DNA from: Chitinophagaceae bacterium
GTDB lineage: Bacteria; Bacteroidota; Bacteroidia; Chitinophagales; Chitinophagaceae
NCBI GenBank assembly: GCA_016713965.1
Contig: JADJOC010000009.1
Span: forward strand, 1,178,001 to 1,242,000
Reading direction: 5' to 3'
Length of the DNA: 64,000 nt
The translations under genes and the position numbers were made by a program. The notes under the pieces were generated by a model. It searched no databases, had not been told where the DNA came from, and was given only the letters and a program-made list of their open reading frames with translations. Below are positions 29,547-39,027 of this stretch, in pieces. Position 1 is the stretch's first letter. Every line of letters begins with the position of its first letter.

Positions 29547-30464
29547 TTAGTTAACTATTTTAATTCCTCTGCATAATTTTCTGGCCTCATTAATTTTGCT
29601 AATCTTTTTCTTTTTTGAAAAAGCAAATAATGAATGGAAATATTTCATTATAAAAAAGAAAAGTTTAAAGACAAATTTTTTTTCTTCTTTTTTACTAAAC
29701 AGTAAAAATAATTTCTGATACTCGTTCTTCTTTGGATTATTATGGTATTCTGATAATGCTTTAAGCCAATTCAGTCTTTTTAAATAATCTTCTTGTTTAG
29801 CATATTTATCTGATTTATATGGCTTGGTAGGCAAAGTGGATGTAAATGTATGCTCATGTTGCCGGTAAAGGGTCAATGGAATGTCTAAAAAATTTATCCG
29901 CTTTTCAGCAGCAGCTATAAACCCTATCCAGCTATCATGCGGTACATTATATGGTATGGGAAGAATTTTTGTAAGCAATGAAGATTTAAATAAGATTGCA
30001 TGGCCCCAGGTGCAATTATTAAATGCAAAGCCCAATACATTGTTTCCGATATGCATATTGCGTAATTGCGATAATTTTTTATGCATAGGTTGCGCATCCT
30101 CATTAATCAGTTCGCTATCAGAATAAATTAAAATATCATCTTTGATATTGTCAAACATCAATTGAATTTTTTCCGGTTTCCAAATATCATCCTGGTCGCT
30201 TAGTGCAATAAATTCGCCTTTACATTGTTTTAATCCAAATGATATATTATTTGTAATACCGCTATTTTTATTACCATAAAATATTTTTATATTTTCAATA
30301 TTTTCATATTGCTTTAAAATTTGAGGAGTGCTATCGGTAGAAGCATCATCAGAAATAATTATTTCTATATTGCAATAAGGTTGTTCTAACAGAGATACTA
30401 ATTGTTCTTTTACAAACAATTCTCCATTATAAGTACAAAGAACAATAGAAATAAGGGGTTGCAT
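29547..30464 (-). CDS. Family 2 glycosyltransferase (rhamnosyltransferase-like)
   Basis: 305 residues. GT-A fold features: ISIVLCTYNGELFVKEQLVS at the N-terminus, IIISDDASTDSTPQIL (first aspartates for UDP/dTDP-sugar), FIALSDQDDIWKPEKI with the DxD equivalent, and an acceptor-side PHDSWIGFIAAAEKRI. The SDQDDIW form and the YRQHEHTFT strand are typical of rhamnosyl- or N-acetyl-sugar transferases of O-antigen clusters. The tail of lysine-rich amphipathic helix (KFVFKLFFFIMKYF) may bind the membrane. It follows the GT4 gene at 30468 by three bases, so the two are co-transcribed. Confidence 0.85.
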   Translation of the reverse strand: MQPLISIVLCTYNGELFVKEQLVSLLEQPYCNIEIIISDDASTDSTPQILKQYENIENIKIFYGNKNSGITNNISFGLKQCKGEFIALSDQDDIWKPEKIQLMFDNIKDDILIYSDSELINEDAQPMHKKLSQLRNMHIGNNVLGFAFNNCTWGHAILFKSSLLTKILPIPYNVPHDSWIGFIAAAEKRINFLDIPLTLYRQHEHTFTSTLPTKPYKSDKYAKQEDYLKRLNWLKALSEYHNNPKKNEYQKLFLLFSKKEEKKFVFKLFFFIMKYFHSLFAFSKKKKISKINEARKLCRGIKIVN

Positions 30465-30467
30465 TTT

Positions 30468-31520
30468 TTATAAAGATTCGTAAATGGCTAAAATTTTATT
30501 TGCAGCATTATCATAGCTGAACTTAGACGCTTGTTGTTTTATTTTTCTTGAGGATTTGTTGACTCGTAATTTTGCATACCCTCAAAAAAACTTGTCTCAT
30601 CGCAGTTTCATCAAAGCTATCAAAATAGTAAGCAGCTTTACCCCCTACTTCTGGCAGGCTCGTTTCTTTGCTTATAAAAACAGGTTTGCCATAATACATG
30701 GCTTCTACTACAGGCAGGCCAAACCCTTCTGCAAAAGAAGGAAACATAAATGCGCTGCAATGCTTGTAATACCAGGTTTTTTGGCCTTCTGCTATGGCGC
30801 CGGTAAAAGTTATGCGGTCTAAAACTCCATGCTTTTCAGCCTCTGCAATAATGGTATCTTTGTAATCAAAAGAATCTATTCCTGCAATAATATATTCATA
30901 ATTGTTGTCTTTTAAAAGAGGTATTATTACATGAAAATTTTTCCTTTTTTGAATTAAGCCTATCGAAAACAAAAAAGGGTTTTTGGGAATATATAATGGG
31001 GCATCTTCTTTCGGGGGATCCGTTAAAAAGCTACAACCGGGATAAATAATTGAAACAGGTTTATTGCCTAAATTCAAATATTGTTTAGCCTGTGCAAGGG
31101 CGAATTCAGATATTGCAATGATATGATCAGCACGGTTTATACGCTTTTGTATTAATTTCAGATAATGGGCATTGCTTTTTTACTTTTTTCAGGATTTTCA
31201 ATAATAAAATTGATATCATGTATCGTAAATATAAATTTTGTTTTTTTATCAACTGGCATGTACCATGAAAGGGTGGTAGTGCTATGCCATATGTCAAATC
31301 CTATTGCTTTACGGTGGAAAAATTTATCAATTGATTTTTGTGAAATATACCTAACTCCATTGCCAAAAAAATCAAAAAACTTACCAGGAAGATAATAATG
31401 CAAATCTATATTTTCTGGATGTAGCTTGTATAAGCTTTTACCTAAATGATATGAATAAATATACAAGCCGTTAAAATGGTTCTTTCCCAGCCTGTGCATA
31501 TCTAATAAAATTTTTTTCAT
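30468..31520 (-). CDS. Family 4 glycosyltransferase (frameshifted)
   Basis: Two open pieces (31158-31520 and 30523-31077) with in-between frames form one chain of about 350 residues. The N-terminal piece has HRLGKNHFNGLYIYSYHLGK and FDIWHSTTTLSWYMP. The joining frame gives INRADHIIAISEFALAQAKQ. The C-terminal piece shows the GT4 core: FLFSIGLIQKRKNFHVIIPL, then FMFPSFAEGFGLPVVEAMYY with the E-x7-E motif and LPEVGGKAAYYF. A last frame change near 30590 restores SYDNAANKILAIYESL and a stop at 30468. Frame breaks fall near 31170 and 30590. It is the first gene of a two-gene operon with the GT2 gene. The sugar transferred is unknown. Confidence 0.8.
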
Positions 31521-31615
31521 TTTACAATATTAGTAAGTAAATGAGTCACTTTTTGTATAAGTAAAATTATTGCGTTTTGACTAATTATTATCTTAACCAA
31601 TTTTTATTAATGGTA

Positions 31616-31644
31616 TTGTAATCAGAATATCTGTTGTAAATTTG
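31616..31644 (+). promoter_or_regulatory. Bacteroidota-type promoter of the small CxxC membrane protein
   Basis: TTG at 31616-31618 and TAAATTTG at 31637-31644 are separated by 18 bases. The ATG at 31653 follows nine bases later, so the transcript would have an extremely short leader. Confidence 0.6.
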
Positions 31645-31652
31645 TATTCTAT

Positions 31653-31877
31653 ATGAAAAAGGTTATTACCATATTCTTTATTTTATTTTTAATGTGCTCT
31701 GTTCAGGTAAGCGTTGCCCAGTGCTCCATGTGTACTAAAACAGCGCTGCAGATAGGTGAAAAACCGGCCAAAGGTTTAAACCAGGGTATACTTTATTTGA
31801 TGTTTACTCCTTTAATAATCATGGCAGTGATCGGTTATCGTTGGTGGAGAAATGAAAAGGCCACGCAACAGCAATAA
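31653..31877 (+). CDS. Small single-pass membrane protein with CxxC motif
   Basis: 74 residues: signal peptide (ILFLMCSVQVSVAQ), a short outer segment with CSMC, then a hydrophobic segment (GILYLMFTPLIIMAVIGYRW) and a charged tail. The CxxC and the single anchor facing outward recall small respiratory or thiol proteins seen across Bacteroidota, but no function is established that I know of. It stands alone between the GT4 gene and meaB. The gap that follows, up to 31947, contains nothing I can identify. Confidence 0.65.
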   Translation: MKKVITIFFILFLMCSVQVSVAQCSMCTKTALQIGEKPAKGLNQGILYLMFTPLIIMAVIGYRWWRNEKATQQQ

Positions 31878-31947
31878 TAGTCATTGTATAATTACTTCTG
31901 GTTTTAAAAAAATGAATATATCAATAATAGAATATATCGTTAGCAAT

Positions 31948-32839
31948 TCATTTTTTTGAGATAAACCGGTAAAGATTAAATTCTTGGGCCTTTACCAGGC
32001 TTTCAATTTCTTCCTTCAATAAAAATTTTATTAACGGGTATCATTTTTTATTTTGTATAAGATGGTAAGCTTTTTCTGCCAGGAGCCAAAAGCGTTTATC
32101 GTTCTTTTGCAGGGCTTTTAATTTTTTGTCAATTGCATTCAGAAGCTCATCGATACCTTTTTTTTATGGCGATAGTTTTAATAACAGGAATTATTTCGTT
32201 TTTATTAAAGGCAGGGGCCAACATTAAGTTTAAATTTCTTACAAATACATCAGCTTCGGGCCTGTCTGCTTTGTTTACAACAAAAATATCAGCCACTTCC
32301 ATCAAACCGGCTTTCATCGTTTGTACTTCGTCTCCGGCTTCAGGAACCACTACTACTACAGTGCAATCTGCCAGGCCTGCTATCTCCACCTCACTTTGCC
32401 CTACCCCTACTGTTTCAATAATAATATAATCAAACCCGGCTATTTTCATTATATCACTAATCTCGATAATTTTTGGGTGCAGCCCTCCCAAAGAGCCTCT
32501 CGTGGCTAAAGACCTGATGTATACATTTTCATTGTTATACCAGTCACTCATTCTAATTCTGTCACCCAGCAAAGCTCCCAGGTTAAATGGTGAGGAAGGA
32601 TCAACACATAATACCCCTACTTTTTTACCTGAGCCAATCATTGCATCAATCAAAGCATCTACTAATGTGCTCTTACCAGCTCCCGGGGGGCCGGTAATTC
32701 CAATAACAGGAGTAAGTTTTGCCGGAAGCTGTTGCAACAAATTTTCAAAACCTTCTGCTTCATTCTCTACCAAAGAAATGCAACGGGCCAATGTTTTAAT
32801 ATTGCCGCTTAGTATTTCTTGTATTTGTTGTTGCCACAT
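31948..32839 (-). CDS. meaB: MeaB/ArgK-type GTPase of methylmalonyl-CoA mutase (interrupted)
   Basis: MeaB protects and reloads B12-dependent methylmalonyl-CoA mutase. Visible: VIGITGPPGAGKSTLVDALI (Walker A), VLCVDPSSPFNLGALLGDRI with RSLATRGSLGGLHPKI (switch region), IIETVGVGQSEVEIAGLADC and VVPEAGDEVQTMKAGLMEVA, then IFVVNKADRPEAD (G4). The main frame ends at 32147 inside an eight-T run; the next frame gives LLNAIDKKLKALQKNDKRFW with LAEKAYHLIQNKK, then an in-frame TGA near 32050, after which the same frame goes on to the usual C-terminus (IESLVKAQEFNLYRF) and stops at 31948. So one frameshift and one in-frame stop separate the expected dimerisation arm. Confidence 0.9.
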
Positions 32840-32940
32840 ATCGGCAAATTAATAAATAAAAACTAAGCTGCTTAATAAATTAAATAGATAAAAATATTAT
32901 TGTTTCTTTGCAAAAGGTTAATAAAAAATTTATACCAGAT

Positions 32941-33711
32941 ATGCCTTTATCGGTGGTAATTATAACAAAAAATGAAGCTCATATAATTGGCAAAACATTG
33001 TTAAGCCTGCAAGGTATTGCTAATGAGATTATTATTGTAGACAGCGGCAGCACTGATGCTACTTTATCTGTTTGCAGGCAATTTAATACTACCATTATAG
33101 AAACAACCTGGGATGGATTTGGAAATAATAAAAACAAAGGCATTGAAGCGGCAAAGCATGACTGGATACTTAGCCTTGATGCAGATGAAAGTATTAATGA
33201 AGCTTTAAAAGCTGCTATTATACATCTTCCCTTAAATAACAGCAATGAAATTTATTCCCTGAAACGTAAGAATGTTTTTTGCGGGAAAATTATAAGATTT
33301 GGTAACTGGGGCAGTGACCAGCAAATCCGTATTTTTAACCGAAAGGCTGCAAAATGGGATGATGCTTACGTACATGAATCTTTGACTTTTTTTGAGCCGG
33401 TAAAAAAATTAAAGCTCCCGGGAAGTTTAATTCATTATACTGTACATAGCCTGGAAGAATATATTGGCAAAACGATTAATTATGCAAAATTGAATGCAAA
33501 AAAGTATCATCTTCAAAAAAAGAAAGCCAATTACTTTAAACTGATTTTTTCACCTGCCTTTACATTTTTTGTACATTATATTTTGCGCCTTGGATTTTTA
33601 GATGGCTGGGAAGGTTATTTTATTGCTAAAACCAATGCCTGGTATACGTTTTTAAAATATATGTACCTTAGAGACTTAAACAAAAACAATAATATAATCC
33701 AACTTAATTAA
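32941..33711 (+). CDS. Family 2 glycosyltransferase, WaaE/KdtX-like
   Basis: 256 residues from the ATG at 32941 (MPLSVVIITKNEAHIIGKTL); a TTG-started extension adds 11 unlikely residues. EIIIVDSGSTDATLSVCRQF and DWILSLDADESINEALK supply the two acidic motifs. WGSDQQIRIFNRKAAKWDD, then VHESL and a C-terminal YIGKTINYAKLNAKKYH with FFVHYILRLGFLDGWEGYFI, are the pattern of LPS-core enzymes of the WaaE/KdtX type. Its stop overlaps the start of the LON-domain gene by one base (TAATG), so the two are coupled. The acceptor is probably the LPS core. Confidence 0.85.
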   Translation: MPLSVVIITKNEAHIIGKTLLSLQGIANEIIIVDSGSTDATLSVCRQFNTTIIETTWDGFGNNKNKGIEAAKHDWILSLDADESINEALKAAIIHLPLNNSNEIYSLKRKNVFCGKIIRFGNWGSDQQIRIFNRKAAKWDDAYVHESLTFFEPVKKLKLPGSLIHYTVHSLEEYIGKTINYAKLNAKKYHLQKKKANYFKLIFSPAFTFFVHYILRLGFLDGWEGYFIAKTNAWYTFLKYMYLRDLNKNNNIIQLN

Positions 33712-34345
33712 TGACTAATTTCATCCCTATTTTCCTTTGGAAATTGTAGTCTACCCCGGTGAAAATTTAAACCTGCATATTTTCGAACCCCGGTATAAAC
33801 AACTAATTAAAGATTGTAAGGCATCAAATAAGCCTTTTGGCATTCCTGCCGTGGTAGAAGGAAAATTAATGGAAATGGGTACTTTGGTAGAACTTACAGA
33901 AATAAGCCAGGAGTATGAAGACGGAAAAATGGATGTAAAAACAAAAGGTATAAAAGTGTTTCGTATTTTGGAAATCGTTAAAGAAATACCAGACAAATTA
34001 TACAGTGGCAGCATCGTAAATTATCCTGCCAATATCGATACCAGCAGCCAGGCAATCATGCAGCACGTAGTTACTGCAATGCACACATTGCATAAAATAC
34101 TCAATATTAAAAAAGATTTTAAAAAAAGCGACCAGGAATTGAGAAGCTATGATATGGCACATCATATAGGATTATCTTTATTAGAAGAGTACGAACTGCT
34201 GGAGCTAATGCATGAATTACAACGGCAGGAATATCTCAAGCGCCATATAAAAAGGATATTATCCGTAATGACTGAAGTAGAAAATCTTAAAGCACGTGTT
34301 CAATTAAACGGGCATTTTAAAAATTTAAATGGCTTTGATTTATAA
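33711..34345 (+). CDS. LON substrate-binding domain protein (one-base frame break at its start)
   Basis: The ATG at 33711 begins MTNFIPIF, then the frame fails; adding one C to the CC at 33734-33735 gives FPLEIVVYPGENLNLHIFEP, the normal opening of LON-domain (PF02190) proteins, followed by RYKQLIKDCKASNKPFGIPA and GIKVFRILEIVKEIPD. Only the N-terminal LON domain (about 200 residues) is present, without ATPase or protease, as in the stand-alone PUA-like LON proteins. Function is unknown beyond peptide or protein binding. It is coupled to the upstream GT2 gene. Confidence 0.8.
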
Positions 34346-34347
34346 TT

Positions 34348-34425
34348 AGTTTAAAGTTTGGGGTTTAAGGTTTTTAATTGAAATAAGCCCTAAGCCATAA
34401 ACTGCAAACTCTAAACCCCAAACTA
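34348..34425. repeat. Imperfect inverted repeat between the LON-domain gene and coaX
   Basis: TTAGTTTAAAGTTTGGGGTT near 34348 is mirrored by AACCCCAAACTAA ending at 34425, and a second pair (TTAAGG / GCCTTA-like) lies inside. The sequence is made of variants of the unit GTTT(G/A)GGGTTT, common as intergenic repeats in this bacterial group. It may also serve as a terminator for the gene before it. Confidence 0.5.
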
Positions 34426-34431
34426 ATTACT

Positions 34432-35160
34432 ATGCAAAAAACGCTTTGTTTCGATTTTGGCAATACCCGTTTAAAAGCCGGCTTGTTTAATGATGATGAT
34501 TTTGAAAAAGAAATAAAGCTGACTGATGATGATGTAGCTACAATAGAAAATTTAATTGCTGTTTATCAACCTCAAAAAACTATACTTTCTTCAGTAATCA
34601 ATCATAACGCAGCCATTGAAGGAATTTTAAGTCATCATTCTAAGTTTCATAAATTATCTCATCTTACTAAAGTTAATTTTACCACTCCTGTAGGAAAACC
34701 CGAAACAATTGGCACCGACAGACTTGCACTTTCAGCAGCAGCTGTTCACTTTTATCCTAAAACAAATAATTTAATTATTGCTTTGGGGAGTTGCATTACT
34801 TATAATTTTATTAACCAGTATCACCAGTTTATAGGTGGAAGTATATCTCCCGGAATGGAAATGCGTTTTAAATCTTTGCAAATGTTCACTGCAAAACTGC
34901 CATTAATAGAAAAAGACTGGAATTTCCCTTTATTAGGATATGATACCAAAACAAATATTCAAAGTGGTGTTTTAGCAGGAATGAGCTATGAAATTCAGGG
35001 TTTTATAGAAGCTTATGAGCAAAAATACAACAACTTTAACGTGGTTTTAACCGGAGGTGATACCATGCATTTTGCTTATAGGTTTAAAAAGAAGATATTT
35101 GCGGACTCTAATTTTTTATATAAAGGATTGTATGCACTCAGCGAACTTAATAACTGCTAA
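34432..35160 (+). CDS. coaX: Type III pantothenate kinase
   Basis: 242 residues. The acetate/sugar kinase fold begins LCFDFGNTRLKAGLF (phosphate-1 motif). Next come TPVGKPETIGTDRLALSAAA (the P-x-x-G-x-D-R motif) and IIALGSCITYNFINQYHQFI (phosphate-2, here with SCIT in place of GTAT, a common Bacteroidota variant), then GGSISPGMEMRFKSL and NVVLTGGDTMHF. The enzyme phosphorylates pantothenate in the first step of coenzyme A synthesis. It is followed by an outer-membrane protein gene and lptC on the same strand, an order I believe is common in Bacteroidota. Confidence 0.93.
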   Translation: MQKTLCFDFGNTRLKAGLFNDDDFEKEIKLTDDDVATIENLIAVYQPQKTILSSVINHNAAIEGILSHHSKFHKLSHLTKVNFTTPVGKPETIGTDRLALSAAAVHFYPKTNNLIIALGSCITYNFINQYHQFIGGSISPGMEMRFKSLQMFTAKLPLIEKDWNFPLLGYDTKTNIQSGVLAGMSYEIQGFIEAYEQKYNNFNVVLTGGDTMHFAYRFKKKIFADSNFLYKGLYALSELNNC

Positions 35161-36472
35161 TAAAAAAATGTGGATTGGACTATTATCTTCCATGCTTTTT
35201 TGTACTATAGTTTCTGCACAGGAAAACTCGCCTTATTCCCGGTACGGGTTGGGCGATTTATCCCCTAATCAAAATATAACTGCCCGTGGTATGGGGGGTA
35301 TTTCTGCAGGCTACTCCGATTTTCAAAGCATTAATTTTGTAAATCCGGCATCCTTAGGCAAAATAACTAATACCATATTTGATATTGGAACAGAAGTGGA
35401 TATCCGGACTTTAAAAAGCCTTGATCCTGCTAAAAAATTTACTGCAACCAATGCCATATTTTCTTACCTGCAGCTGGGCTTTCCTGTCGCTTCTCAAAAA
35501 ATGATAAAGAAAAATAAATCCTGGGGAGTAAGCTTTGGATTACGCCCAATATCTAAAATAAATTATAAAATAGAAAAAAATGAACGCCTTCCGGGAATAG
35601 ACAGTATTAATACACTGTATGAAGGAAGCGGTGGCCTTAACCAGGTATTTGTAGGAACCGGCCTTAAAATAAAAAATTTGAGCCTTGGTTTTAATGTAGG
35701 GTACATGTTTGGTAATAAGAATTTTAGCACACGCCGCTCTTTCATCAGTGATACTATAGCATATTACAAATCCAATTCGGCAACACAATCTCATTTTGGC
35801 GGTGTATTTGTAAATGGGGCATTACAATATGACATAAAAATTAATGAAAGCTCTATACTACGTATAGGCGCATACGGTAGTTTACCACAAACATTAAAAG
35901 CAAAAAGAGATGACATAAGAGAAACCTTTACCTATATTAGTGGCGGAGGTACATTTAAAATTGACAGTATTTACGAACAAAAAGATATTAAAGGAACCGT
36001 TGAATACCCGTCTAATTTTGGTGTTGGTTTTACATTTACCAATAAAAACTGGCTCATAGGCATGGATTATGAAACAACTCAATGGAATAACTATAGATTT
36101 TTTAATACAGCTGATGAAGTACAAAATAGTTTTACAGTAAAAGCAGGGGCCCAATACTATCCTGCTAAAGAAAATACAGCCAGCAGGAAATATTTTAGTT
36201 TTGTAAAATACAGGGCTGGTTTGTTTTATGGCCCTGACCATATTAAAGTAAATAATACCAACAGGCCGGGATATGGCTTTACAGTAGGAACAGGGATGCC
36301 GCTTACTTCTTTACAACGCCTTAGTTATGCCGGAGAATATGTATTGCTGAATACAGCTTTGGAAATAGGCGGCAGAGGCAATAAAAATACCAATTTGCAG
36401 GAAGGTATTGTAAGATTTAATGTAGGTTTATCTATGAATGCCCATTGGTTTAGAAAACCTAAATACAATTAA
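35132..36472 (+). CDS. Outer-membrane beta-barrel protein (OmpP1/FadL-like)
   Basis: About 445 residues from the ATG at 35132, with KKMWIGLLSSMLFCTIVSAQ as signal peptide; a later ATG at 35168 would drop the two lysines that a signal peptide needs, so I prefer the earlier one even though it overlaps coaX by 29 bases. The mature protein opens SPYSRYGLGDLSPNQNITAR and GMGGISAGYSDFQSINFVNP, the usual N-terminus of Bacteroidota FadL-like barrels, then alternating strands to a C-terminus MNAHWFRKPKYN. Ligand unknown. It lies between coaX and lptC in one transcription unit. Confidence 0.7.
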   Translation: MHSANLITANKKMWIGLLSSMLFCTIVSAQENSPYSRYGLGDLSPNQNITARGMGGISAGYSDFQSINFVNPASLGKITNTIFDIGTEVDIRTLKSLDPAKKFTATNAIFSYLQLGFPVASQKMIKKNKSWGVSFGLRPISKINYKIEKNERLPGIDSINTLYEGSGGLNQVFVGTGLKIKNLSLGFNVGYMFGNKNFSTRRSFISDTIAYYKSNSATQSHFGGVFVNGALQYDIKINESSILRIGAYGSLPQTLKAKRDDIRETFTYISGGGTFKIDSIYEQKDIKGTVEYPSNFGVGFTFTNKNWLIGMDYETTQWNNYRFFNTADEVQNSFTVKAGAQYYPAKENTASRKYFSFVKYRAGLFYGPDHIKVNNTNRPGYGFTVGTGMPLTSLQRLSYAGEYVLLNTALEIGGRGNKNTNLQEGIVRFNVGLSMNAHWFRKPKYN

Positions 36473-36496
36473 TATTTAATTTACAACATCAGTACA

Positions 36497-37108
36497 TTGC
36501 GTAATAATTACCACGGTCTTATTTTTACATCTGCCATTTGCCGGGTTATTATTTTACTTAATATAATGTTTAGTGTTTTAATTTTATTTACTGGCTGCGA
36601 AGCTGACGAAGCAGAAGTAAAAAATTTAACAGCCAGGAAACCTGGTGTGGAAGAAGGAAAAAATGTAAATATCATTTATACAATAAGCGGTAAAGCCAAA
36701 GCCAAACTTACCTCTCCATTGATGTACCGTGTAAAAGATACTATCGCATATGTAGAATTTCCTAAAAAAATTCATGTAGATTTTTTTATTGATACCGGTA
36801 AGGTAGAAAGTACATTAGATGCTTTATATGCAAAATATAATGAAAGCGAAAGTAAAATATTTTTAAGGGATAGTGTCCGTTTTATCGGGTTAACAAATGG
36901 TGATACTCTTTATTGCAGTGAATTATATTGGGACAGGTATCGCCCTACCTATCAATTTTATACAGATAAAAAAGTACAGATACGTACAAAAACTCATATC
37001 ATAGATGGTGTAGGATTTGAAACTAACCAGGATTTTACAGATAAAATAATAAAGAATATAACAAATAGCTATATTAAAGTGCCTGCCGCAGATTTTCCTG
37101 TAAATTAG
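36497..37108 (+). CDS. lptC: LPS export periplasmic protein LptC
   Basis: About 203 residues from a TTG at 36497; the only near ATG (36566) would leave almost no signal peptide. A hydrophobic segment ends in the lipobox LFTGC, so the protein is a lipoprotein, as usual for LptC in Bacteroidota. Next comes the LptC pattern: GKAKAKLTSPLMYRVKDTIA, EFPKKIHVDFFIDTGKVEST, LYAKYNESESKIFLRDSVRF and GDTLYCSELYWDRYRPTYQF. LptC receives LPS from the LptB2FG transporter and passes it to LptA. Confidence 0.85.
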   Translation: MRNNYHGLIFTSAICRVIILLNIMFSVLILFTGCEADEAEVKNLTARKPGVEEGKNVNIIYTISGKAKAKLTSPLMYRVKDTIAYVEFPKKIHVDFFIDTGKVESTLDALYAKYNESESKIFLRDSVRFIGLTNGDTLYCSELYWDRYRPTYQFYTDKKVQIRTKTHIIDGVGFETNQDFTDKIIKNITNSYIKVPAADFPVN

Positions 37109-37192
37109 AAATAACAATTATAAAGTTCCTGACAGAATATGCAAATTTCTTATCTGGGACTTGCATAAATTTGTACTCTTAAAAATAATATT

Positions 37193-38184
37193 ATGGAATA
37201 TCGCCGTCTCGGAAAATCAGGCTTGCAGGTAAGCCTGTTATCTTTTGGAAGCTGGGTAAGCTTTAGCAAACAGGTAAATGATAAACTGGCAGATGAATTA
37301 ATGGGTATTGCATATGATAATGGTATCAATTTTTTTGATAATGCAGAAGTGTATGCCGCAGGCGAAAGTGAAAAAATGATGGGCAGGGTATTAAAAAATA
37401 AAAATTGGGATCGTACAAGCTATACCGTTAGCAGCAAGGCTTTTTTTTTGGATGGAGGGGAAAAGCCAACAAACCTAACCAGACCGGTAACAGCCGCAAA
37501 CATTTAATGGAAGCCTGCCACGAAGCCTTGCAACGCCTGCAGGTAGATTACCTGGATATGTTTTTTTGTCACAGGCCCGATAAGCAAACACCTATTGAAG
37601 AAACAGTATGGGCCATGAACCACTTAATACAACAGGGTAAAGTATTATATTGGGGTACCAGCGAATGGAGCGGTGTAGAAATTATGGAAGCGCACCGGGT
37701 ATCACAACATTACCGTTTAATCGGGCCTACAATGGAGCAACCCCAATACAACTTATTTGAAAGGGAAAAAGTCGAAAAAGAATTCCAGGAAATTTATAAA
37801 AATGTAGGGTTGGGAACTACCATCTGGAGCCCGTTGGCTTCAGGATTATTAAGCGGAAAATATAATAATGGCATCCCTCCTGATAGCCGGTTTGCCTTAG
37901 AAGGTTTCGATTGGCTGAAAGACCAGTGGGTAATGGATGAAAAAACAAAAAAAGTTAAAAAATTAGCTGAACTGGCAACTACATTAGGTACTACCACTGC
38001 AGCTTTAAGCATTGCCTGGTGTATTAAAAACCAAAATGTAAGTACCGCTATTTTAGGCGCTACTAAAAAAGAACAGTTGCTTGATAATTTAAAAGCGCTG
38101 GAAGTATATGCCAGGTTGACTCCTGAAATATTGGAAAATATTGAAGCTATTATGAAAACCAAACCTGTACAGCCTGCTTATTAA
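37193..38184 (+). CDS. Aldo/keto reductase (YghZ/Kv-beta-like), one-base frame break
   Basis: Two pieces (37193-37507, 37507-38184) join when one T is added to the nine-T run at 37441-37449; the join then reads KAFFFGWRGKANKP and NQTGNSRKHLMEACHEALQR. The corrected protein has 330 residues. Features: SLLSFGSWVSFSKQ, the catalytic aspartate/tyrosine in FDNAEVYAAGESEK, the lysine in SSKAFF, the histidine in FCHRPDKQTP, and the NADPH-binding end SIAWCIKNQNVSTAILGAT. It is close to the potassium-channel beta-subunit/YghZ branch, which reduces aldehydes such as methylglyoxal. Confidence 0.92.
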
Positions 38185-38185
38185 T

Positions 38186-38542
38186 ATGATAACAATATAT
38201 GGAATTGCAAATTGTGATACAATAAAAAAGGCTTTACTTTGGTTTAGTCAAAATAAAATTGAAGTGAATTTTCATGATTACAAAAAGCTGGGCATAACAG
38301 AAAAAAAACTGGCAAGTTGGTGTAGTATAATAAGTTGGGAATTATTACTTAATAAAAAAAGTACAACCTGGCGGGAATTAGAAGCGGTAGAAAAAGAAAA
38401 AATTACTAGTCAAAACTCCGCCATACAATTAATGCAGCAATGCACAAGTATAATTAAGCGGCCTGTAATTGAAAATAACAAAACGTTACTGGTAGGCTTT
38501 AATGAAAAAATATATCAACAAACTTTTAAAAATAAATTATGA
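38186..38542 (+). CDS. ArsC/Spx-family thioredoxin-fold protein (YffB-like)
   Basis: 118 residues. Opens MITIYGIANCDTIKKALLWF, with one cysteine (C10) and the TIKKA helix of the YffB branch, then EVNFHDYKKLGITEKKLASW. Near the end IIKRPVIENNKTLLVGFNEK gives the conserved RP-V motif and the GF loop of the ArsC fold. Members of this branch are glutathione-dependent or unknown thiol proteins, not classical arsenate reductases. Its start follows the aldo/keto reductase by one base, and its stop overlaps the OsmC gene by four bases. Confidence 0.85.
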   Translation: MITIYGIANCDTIKKALLWFSQNKIEVNFHDYKKLGITEKKLASWCSIISWELLLNKKSTTWRELEAVEKEKITSQNSAIQLMQQCTSIIKRPVIENNKTLLVGFNEKIYQQTFKNKL

Positions 38543-38949
38543 CACGCAACGCAACAGCCGTTTGGAACGGAACCGGAAAAGAAGGTAAAGGAACCCTTAG
38601 CACACAAAGTGCAGTAATGAATAAAGTGCCTTATTCTTTTAATACCAGGTTTGCTGAAGAAACAGGTACAAATCCAGAAGAGTTATTGGCTGCCGCCCAT
38701 GCAGGTTGCTTTACTATGAAGTTGAGCTTTATATTAAATGCCGCAGGATTTACCGCCGATGAAATACAAACCAAATGCGATATTACATTAACCGACGGTG
38801 CTATTTCCGAATCTCGTTTAACCGTTTCTGCTAAAATACCTGGGATTAGTAAAGAGCAGTTTGATGCAGCAGTGGCGGATGCAAAAACCAATTGTCCAGT
38901 ATCTAAATTATACAATACAAATATTACACACGAAGCAGTAATGCAATAA
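38539..38949 (+). CDS. OsmC-family peroxiredoxin
   Basis: 136 residues. The OsmC fold reads TRNATAVWNGTGKEGKGTLS, then NPEELLAAAHAGCFTMKLSF with the peroxidatic cysteine at residue 57, and KTNCPVSKLYNTNITHEAV with the resolving cysteine near 119. Both catalytic cysteines are present, so organic hydroperoxide reduction is likely. It ends a tight run of three redox genes (aldo/keto reductase, ArsC-like, OsmC). Its stop codon is followed at once by a long hairpin. Confidence 0.92.
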   Translation: MTRNATAVWNGTGKEGKGTLSTQSAVMNKVPYSFNTRFAEETGTNPEELLAAAHAGCFTMKLSFILNAAGFTADEIQTKCDITLTDGAISESRLTVSAKIPGISKEQFDAAVADAKTNCPVSKLYNTNITHEAVMQ

Positions 38950-39000
38950 CTTAATAACCAGGAAGTCAAGTTTTAAAAACTTGACTTCCTGGTTATTAAG
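38950..39000. repeat. REP-like perfect hairpin after the OsmC gene
   Basis: Two 25-base arms are exactly complementary around a single central base: outer part CTTAATAACC / GGTTATTAAG, inner core AGGAAGTCAAGTTTT / AAAACTTGACTTCCT. It begins at the base after the OsmC stop codon. The inner core recurs at 39690-39742 beyond the transposase, while the outer stem differs. It can act as a terminator in either direction. Confidence 0.85.
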
Positions 39001-39027
39001 TTGATCGATAAATAGTATATTTACCCA

